A stretch of 10,646 nucleotides of DNA, taken from contig QHZM01000036.1 in NCBI GenBank assembly GCA_003224665.1, positions 1-10,646 of the forward strand, given 5' to 3'. A program made the position numbers and the translations under genes. Of the stretch, positions 6,431 to 10,646 are shown in pieces (the stretch's first letter is position 1; every line of letters begins with the position of its first letter). Below the pieces are notes generated by a model that was not told where the DNA came from, made no database searches, and saw only the letters and a program-made list of their open reading frames with translations. This DNA is from Acidobacteriota bacterium (GTDB taxonomy: Bacteria; Acidobacteriota; Terriglobia; UBA7540).

Positions 6431-7531
6431 TCACACCTCCTCTCGCCCGAGCGCGGCCACAAGGTCAACCGCCAGTGCGTCTAATCCTAATTGCTGGCTT
6501 ACGTTGCGCGTTTGCAGGCGATAGGCTTGGTCAAGACCAGCTTTCATTGTTTCAACCCCCGCGAGCCCCAGCTCGGAGGCCCACGAATTGAGTCGGTCCA
6601 CAAGGTCTACATTGACCAACTCAGATTCTCGACCGCCCTCAAGGATCAGCAGGAGATCTCGCAGCAGCGTATACCCGATTCTAAGCGTCTCATCGAGGCC
6701 TTTCCGGTCTTCGGTCAGGGCGCGGGTGGACTCGAACAGGGCCTTCCAGTCCGGCGCGACTTCGGAGCGCGGCCCCCTGCCGAGGGCACTACCGAGGAAG
6801 TCGAGCCAGGGCTGGCGGCGGCGTTCGAAATCAGCCAGGTTGAAAGCTCTTGCCCGGCTCACGCTGCCGGCCGTTGCGCGGGCTGCAAGCAGTCGCTTCG
6901 CCTTTGGCACCTGCCTCTCACGCTCGAGCAGGTCGCTGACAACGGACTCTTCGACCTGGACAAATTGCACCCGCAAGCAACGCGAGCGGATGGTGGGGCG
7001 CAATTCGTGGGGGTTGGGACAGACGAGCACAAAAGTTGTGGTGTCAGGAGGCTCTTCGAGCATTTTGAGCAACAGGTCAGCCGCCTGCCAGTGGATCGCC
7101 TGTGCCTGGTCAAAGATGAGGACGCGGCGAGGCAGCTCGAAAGGCCGCGCATAGGCCACATTCCGCACCTCCCGCACCTGCTCCATCAGAATGTAGCGCG
7201 TGATAGGTTCGACGAGCTGGACGTCGAAATAGACCAAACCCTCGACGCGTCTTTGGGCGTCCTTAATTTCCCGGCGCCAGGTGAGATCATCGCGCGCGGC
7301 TGCAAACATCCCCTCGACTTTGCGGCAAGCAGCGCATTCGCCGCAAAAATCGTTGCCCGCCGGCTCGCGCCGCTCGCAGTTGAGCGCCTTAGCGAGCATG
7401 AAGGCCAGCGTCTTTTTCCCGACTCCGTCCGGACCCGAAAAAAGGAGCGCCCCCGGGACGCGGCCGGATGCGAGGAGATCGCGAACCGCGTTGACCGCAC
7501 CGGAGTTCCCAAGGAACGATGCAAAACCCAT
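6431..7531 (-). CDS. holB: DNA polymerase III subunit delta' (clamp-loader ATPase-like)
   Basis: A 366-residue AAA+ protein of the DnaX/HolB group. It has P-loop GPDGVGKKT (residues 33-41), a zinc-module Cys set C52, C63, C66 and C69, a Walker-B position changed to LIFDQAQAI (138-146), LLKMLEEPP (154-162), and the SRC motif at 183-185 that carries the arginine finger. The missing DExx acid pair with retained SRC identifies delta' rather than tau/gamma. Delta' is the stator of the clamp loader that places the beta sliding clamp on primed DNA. About 30 extra residues (roughly 84-118) between the zinc module and the sensor region are longer than in many homologues. The ATG at 7531 begins with the usual MGFASFLGN helix. 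It lies 111 bases downstream of tmk on the same strand, a frequent bacterial pairing. Confidence 0.9.
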   Translation of the reverse strand: MGFASFLGNSGAVNAVRDLLASGRVPGALLFSGPDGVGKKTLAFMLAKALNCERREPAGNDFCGECAACRKVEGMFAAARDDLTWRREIKDAQRRVEGLVYFDVQLVEPITRYILMEQVREVRNVAYARPFELPRRVLIFDQAQAIHWQAADLLLKMLEEPPDTTTFVLVCPNPHELRPTIRSRCLRVQFVQVEESVVSDLLERERQVPKAKRLLAARATAGSVSRARAFNLADFERRRQPWLDFLGSALGRGPRSEVAPDWKALFESTRALTEDRKGLDETLRIGYTLLRDLLLILEGGRESELVNVDLVDRLNSWASELGLAGVETMKAGLDQAYRLQTRNVSQQLGLDALAVDLVAALGREEV

Positions 7532-7539
7532 AACGTTTA

Positions 7540-7560
7540 ATGATGGCTTACGAACATCAT
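7540..7560 (-). promoter_or_regulatory. hairpin just upstream of holB
   Basis: ATGATG (7540-7545) and CATCAT (7555-7560) can pair as a 6-bp stem with a 9-base loop, ending eight bases before the holB ATG. No clear Shine-Dalgarno is visible at this start, so local structure or coupling may influence initiation. This is a weak call. Confidence 0.2.
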
Positions 7561-7642
7561 CTCCGGCAGACCATCGGAAGTCGCGGCCCGCCCGCGATTT
7601 CTGCGCTCGGTACCCATTCTCGTTCCGGCCAGTGACGGAAGG

Positions 7643-8320
7643 CTACCGGCCCTTATGCCGCGGAAGTAGCCTGTCGACCAGGCGGCGGATCTTCGCCTGG
7701 ACTTGAGCCGCCGGCCCGCCGGCGTGGACGACTTTGACGCGCCTCGGGTCGCGCCGCGCAATGGCGAGGTACCCGGCTCGGACCAGCGACTGGAAGTTGA
7801 GACCTTGTGCCTCGAAGATTCCAATCCTCCTATTTCCGCGGGCGGCGCGCCGCCGGACTCGCGTGAACGCTTTCCGCGGGTCAACGTCAAGCAAAATCGT
7901 CAGGTCCGGTTGAGTGCGGCCGCAGATGATACGGTCGAGCGACTCAACGGTCCGGATTCCCAGCTTCCGCCCGTAACCCTGGTAAGCTCTGCTCGCGTCA
8001 TTGAACCGGTCGCTGACCACGACCTCGCCGCGGGACAGCGCCGGGCGGATGACCTCATCGAGGTGCTGGGCGCGCGCGGCGTACATCAGCGCGAGTTCGG
8101 TCAACGGATGACGTTTCGAGGAGAGGCGACTGCGCTGGCCGCGGGAAGGCAGGAAAAAGAGGCGGCGGATTTGCTCGCCCATCGCCGTGCCGCCCGGCTC
8201 GCGAGTAGCGCAAACTCGATACCCCAGCGCCCGCAGGTGGTTAACGAGAAGGCGCTGGTGAGTACTCTTGCCCGACCCATCAATCCCTTCGAGCGTGATA
8301 AAAAGTCCCGGGGACTTCAA
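7643..8320 (-). CDS. tmk: thymidylate kinase (dTMP kinase)
   Basis: A 225-residue P-loop kinase that phosphorylates dTMP to dTDP in the cytoplasm. Motifs run in the expected order: EGIDGSGKST (residues 11-20), TREPGGT (39-45), and SDRFNDASRAYQGYGR (103-118, the DR(Y/F) motif and thymidine-site segment). The C-terminal FEAQGLNFQ...VRAGYLAIARRDPRRVKVV completes the fold. The length is slightly above the usual 205-215 because of a basic insert around residues 58-71. In the LID region the usual DRFE is replaced by an Arg-rich stretch reading RIGIFE. The start is TTG at 8320, with AAGGAG four bases before it; no ATG exists nearby and the P-loop follows at once. holB lies downstream after 111 bases, so tmk-holB is a likely operon, driven by the candidate promoter at 8384-8412. 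Confidence 0.92.
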   Translation of the reverse strand: MKSPGLFITLEGIDGSGKSTHQRLLVNHLRALGYRVCATREPGGTAMGEQIRRLFFLPSRGQRSRLSSKRHPLTELALMYAARAQHLDEVIRPALSRGEVVVSDRFNDASRAYQGYGRKLGIRTVESLDRIICGRTQPDLTILLDVDPRKAFTRVRRRAARGNRRIGIFEAQGLNFQSLVRAGYLAIARRDPRRVKVVHAGGPAAQVQAKIRRLVDRLLPRHKGR

Positions 8321-8383
8321 TTGACTCCTTATCTTAATCTGGGCTTCCCAGGGTGGTGCAGTCGCCTCCTGTTGGAATGGGCA

Positions 8384-8412
8384 ATCATACCTGCGCGGAG
8401 CGACGGCCCCAA
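8384..8412 (-). promoter_or_regulatory. candidate sigma-70 promoter for tmk-holB
   Basis: On the - strand TTGGGG (8412-8407) and TATGAT (8389-8384) are separated by exactly 17 bases. The -10 box matches the consensus at 5 of 6 positions and the -35 box at 3 of 6. Transcription would start about 55-60 bases before the tmk TTG. It faces away from the yggS promoter candidate in the same 275-base gap. Confidence 0.45.
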
Positions 8413-8503
8413 GAGATTATCGCCAAATTGGGTTCGAGTCGCCCGGTGGGTCGGAGTACTCGGATTCCAAGCCTGGGCCGTTTCCGCATTGCATTCAGCT
8501 CAA

Positions 8504-8530
8504 TTGATCCTTCCGGCGCTAGGATACAAT
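8504..8530 (+). promoter_or_regulatory. candidate promoter for the yggS-like gene
   Basis: TACAAT at 8525-8530 matches the -10 consensus at 5 of 6 bases. TTGATC at 8504-8509 is the best -35 box, though the spacing is only 15; AATTGA at 8502-8507 gives 17. It lies about 65 bases before the ATG at 8596 and is flanked by two CAATTG hexamers (8501-8506 and 8527-8532), which might form an operator. Confidence 0.4.
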
Positions 8531-8595
8531 TGACTGCCAACATGGGGCAACGGAAGTAGTCAGCCGCTAGCGGGCAACCGCCGGCTCGTTCAGCC

Positions 8596-9285
8596 ATGGA
8601 CTTTGAAGAAAATATCGGGCACGTGCGGGAGAGGATTGCCAACGCCTGTCGCCGGGCCGGACGGCGGCCGGAGGAAGTGAAACTGGTCGCAGTCTCGAAG
8701 ACCGTCCCTCCGGATCTCATTCGCCGCGCGTTTGAAGCCGGCTTGCGCGATTTCGGCGAGAATCGCGTGCAGGAGGCGAACGCAAAGCGGCCCGCCCTCT
8801 CGGATTTAACCGTCACCTGGCACATGGTCGGCCACTTGCAATCGAACAAGGCCAAACTTGCCCGCGAGCTCTTCCATGTCGTGCACTCAGTGGATTCGTT
8901 GCGCCTCGCGCAAAAGCTCGACCAGGCTGCGGTCTGCTCCGATGACAAGCTCCCGGTCTTGCTCCAGGTAAACCTCGGTGATGAACTGACGAAATCCGGA
9001 GCGCGTGAAGAGGAAATAGGTCAGTTGGCCGAGCAAGTCGGTCGTCTTAGGACTCTTGAGTTGCGAGGGCTGATGGTGCTGCCTCCTTTCTTCGAAGACC
9101 CGGAGCAGGCGCGCCCGTCTTTTCGACGCCTGCGAGAGCTGGCGAAGTCGCTTGAGGCGCTCAACCTTCCAAACGTTTCCATCCAAGGGCTTTCCATGGG
9201 CATGAGCCATGATTTCGAAATCGCCATCGAAGAGGGGGCGACTATCGTCCGGATTGGGACGGCGATTTTCGGGCCCAGGAGTTAA
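8596..9285 (+). CDS. yggS: YggS/PLPBP-family pyridoxal-phosphate homeostasis protein
   Basis: A 229-residue protein of the COG0325 family, a single TIM-barrel related to alanine racemase fold III that binds PLP but has no known enzymatic activity; it is involved in vitamin B6 and amino-acid homeostasis. The PLP-binding lysine is Lys35 in KLVAVSKTVPP. Other signatures are DFGENRVQEA, WHMVGHLQSNK, VNLGDELTKSG, and near the end LSMGMSHDFEIAIEEGATIVRIGTAIFG, which holds the phosphate-binding residues. The protein is full length and ends normally. The ATG at 8596 matches the family N-terminus; its ribosome site is weak. The next gene begins 26 bases downstream on the same strand, so cotranscription is possible, although a PLP protein and a glycosidase have no obvious functional link. 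Confidence 0.93.
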   Translation: MDFEENIGHVRERIANACRRAGRRPEEVKLVAVSKTVPPDLIRRAFEAGLRDFGENRVQEANAKRPALSDLTVTWHMVGHLQSNKAKLARELFHVVHSVDSLRLAQKLDQAAVCSDDKLPVLLQVNLGDELTKSGAREEEIGQLAEQVGRLRTLELRGLMVLPPFFEDPEQARPSFRRLRELAKSLEALNLPNVSIQGLSMGMSHDFEIAIEEGATIVRIGTAIFGPRS

Positions 9286-9311
9286 TCGCAGGCGAGTGGG
9301 AGGGCTGATTG

Positions 9312-10646
9312 ATGACCGGTATGGTAAGGAAAATGACGATGTCCGTCGGGGCGCTTATTATCCTGGCCTGGTACTTGGCGGGTAGCCGTGCGCATCCCTC
9401 CACGGTCTCGGCCCTGCTCAGCCGGGGATATACCGTCATACCCCAACCGCAAACGGTCCAGTTGAAGGGAAGAGAGTTTGCACTTGGCCCAGGGTGGCGG
9501 CTGGATCTCGCGCGCGGAGTTTCGCAAGACGAAATCGCGGTTGAAGACTTGAAAGAGGGCCTCGCTTCGCGCTTTCACCTGGCCTTGGCTACCGGAGCGG
9601 GTCGTGGGCACGAGAGCGGTGTGATCCGCATGTCGATCTCCCCGGGCTCGGTGAAGATCGGAGACGCGACAGACCGTAACAGGGCTTCGCTTGAAAAACA
9701 GGCATACAGGCTGGATCTCGGGTTGGAGGCCATCAACCTGGCAGCCAACGCAGCCCCCGGGCTTTTCTATGGCGTCGAGACGCTCTTACAGCTGATTAAA
9801 TCCCAGGGAGGAAGCCTCTGGCTACCCGAGGGTGAGATTGTCGACTGGCCTGATCTCGAATTGCGCGAAATCTACTGGGACGATGCCCACCACCTCGAGC
9901 GCCTTGACGTCCTCAAAGACGCTATTCGCCGCGCGGCGTTCTTCAAGATCAACGGGTTCGCCATCAAGCTGGAGGGTCACTTTCAGTACCAGAGCGCTCC
10001 CGCGCTCGTTGAACCCTATGCGCTTTCGCCGGCCGAGTTGCAGGAGTTGACTGACTATGCCCTTCGCCGGCATGTGGAGTTGGTTCCGTACCTCGACGGG
10101 CCCTCGCACATTGCCTTTATTCTCAAGCATCCGGAATACAAGGCTCTACGCGAATATCCCCAAAGCAATTACGAGCTCTGCACGACCAATCCCGATTCGT
10201 ACAAGCTGCTGTTTGGCATGTACGAGGACTTATTGGCGGGGAACAAAGGGGGGAAGTATTTCCACCTTTCGACTGACGAGCCCTATTACGTCGGCCTTGC
10301 TGACAACCCTCAGTGCCACGAGGCACCCCGCGCCCGGGAGCTGGGCAGTGTGGGGAAACTCCTGGCCGAATTCATCACGAAGACCGCAAATTTCCTGCAC
10401 GATCGCGGGCGGACTGTGATTTTCTGGGGGGAGTTTCCGCTCAGGCCGGACGACATCGCCTCCCTGCCTCAGCACCTCGTGAACGGCGAGGTGTATGGCC
10501 CGGAGTTTGATCCCGTTTTCAAGACGCGGGGGATCCGACAGATGGTCTACATTTCAACGCAGGGAGAAGAGAGGCTTTTCCCCGACTACTACTTGCTGCC
10601 TCCGACCGAACGACTCCACCCGCGGGCGGCTTCGCCCGGGCGAGTC
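9312..10646 (+). CDS. secreted GH20-like beta-N-acetylhexosaminidase, 3' end cut off by the window
   Basis: The first 445 residues are present; the frame is open to the window end. An N-terminal signal peptide (about 1-27, with hydrophobic MSVGALIILAWYLAG) points to export. Next comes a GH20 zincin-like N-terminal domain (YTVIPQPQ at 40-47, then FYGVETLLQLI around 152-162). The catalytic TIM-barrel follows, from about residue 180 (LREIYWDDAHHLERLDVLKDAI). The GH20 catalytic Asp-Glu pair is most likely D322-E323 in KYFHLSTDEPYY, where Glu is the acid/base and Asp positions the substrate acetamido group. The usual GG/GA before DE is ST here, so this is a divergent branch. The family removes terminal GlcNAc/GalNAc residues from chitin, peptidoglycan or glycans. 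The ATG at 9312 has GGGAGG eight bases upstream. GH20 is preferred over related GH families because of the N-terminal domain and DE pair. Confidence 0.8.
   Translation, partial: MTGMVRKMTMSVGALIILAWYLAGSRAHPSTVSALLSRGYTVIPQPQTVQLKGREFALGPGWRLDLARGVSQDEIAVEDLKEGLASRFHLALATGAGRGHESGVIRMSISPGSVKIGDATDRNRASLEKQAYRLDLGLEAINLAANAAPGLFYGVETLLQLIKSQGGSLWLPEGEIVDWPDLELREIYWDDAHHLERLDVLKDAIRRAAFFKINGFAIKLEGHFQYQSAPALVEPYALSPAELQELTDYALRRHVELVPYLDGPSHIAFILKHPEYKALREYPQSNYELCTTNPDSYKLLFGMYEDLLAGNKGGKYFHLSTDEPYYVGLADNPQCHEAPRARELGSVGKLLAEFITKTANFLHDRGRTVIFWGEFPLRPDDIASLPQHLVNGEVYGPEFDPVFKTRGIRQMVYISTQGEERLFPDYYLLPPTERLHPRAASPGRV

Noticed and set aside
6181..6468. Minus-strand frame of 95 codons between holB and the Hfq-like gene
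   Set aside because: It overlaps the end of holB, has an Arg/Pro-rich translation without a domain, and lacks a ribosome site.
6491..7540. Plus-strand frame of 349 codons opposite holB
   Set aside because: It is the mirror of a well-identified holB gene and has no motif of its own.
8393..8465. Possible tRNA suggested by GGTTCGAGTC
   Set aside because: The bases flanking the T-loop-like motif do not pair, and no acceptor or anticodon stem was found.

Overview
This 10.6 kb window is a gene-dense, GC-rich bacterial chromosomal segment with ten recognisable protein genes, one of them broken. The gene set suggests a free-living soil-type bacterium, most likely Acidobacteriota. That guess rests on an Hfq-like LSm protein of unusual form, a bacillithiol-type glycosyltransferase, the base composition and a secreted GH20-like hydrolase; there is no rRNA or other marker to prove it. 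I found no tRNA, rRNA, CRISPR array, prophage or transposase.

Layout. (1) Positions 1-3803 read on the + strand: a leader of about 220 bases, a small AhpD/CMD-family protein with a CxxC motif, an MFS exporter, a membrane-anchored alpha/beta hydrolase, and an eight-helix membrane protein whose start lies inside the end of the hydrolase gene. (2) Positions 3937-8320 read on the - strand, in transcription order: tmk (thymidylate kinase), holB (DNA polymerase III delta'), an Hfq-like RNA-binding protein, a small exported protein, and a bshA-like glycosyltransferase. Between the last two lies a 108-bp inverted-repeat element that looks like a MITE. (3) Positions 8596-10646 read on the + strand: a YggS-type PLP-binding protein, then a secreted GH20-like beta-hexosaminidase that runs off the end of the window. 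The 275-bp gap between tmk and this pair is a divergent promoter region.

How the parts fit. tmk and holB are a common housekeeping pair (dTTP supply and clamp loading). The Hfq-like gene has its own leader of more than 300 bases. The exported-protein gene and bshA were probably direct neighbours, about 35 bases apart, before the MITE-like element entered at a CTAG that includes the stop codon of the first gene. The bshA reading frame has lost about 44 codons, including the GT4 EX7E region, and is shifted. It is therefore either a fresh pseudogene or a sequencing/assembly deletion. The least familiar unit is the overlapping pair of anchored hydrolase and tandem-duplicated membrane protein. Its function cannot be read from the sequence, but the architecture is clear.

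Start codons other than ATG are frequent here. Shine-Dalgarno placement favours TTG for tmk and the exported protein, GTG for the Hfq-like gene, and possibly CTG for the hydrolase.
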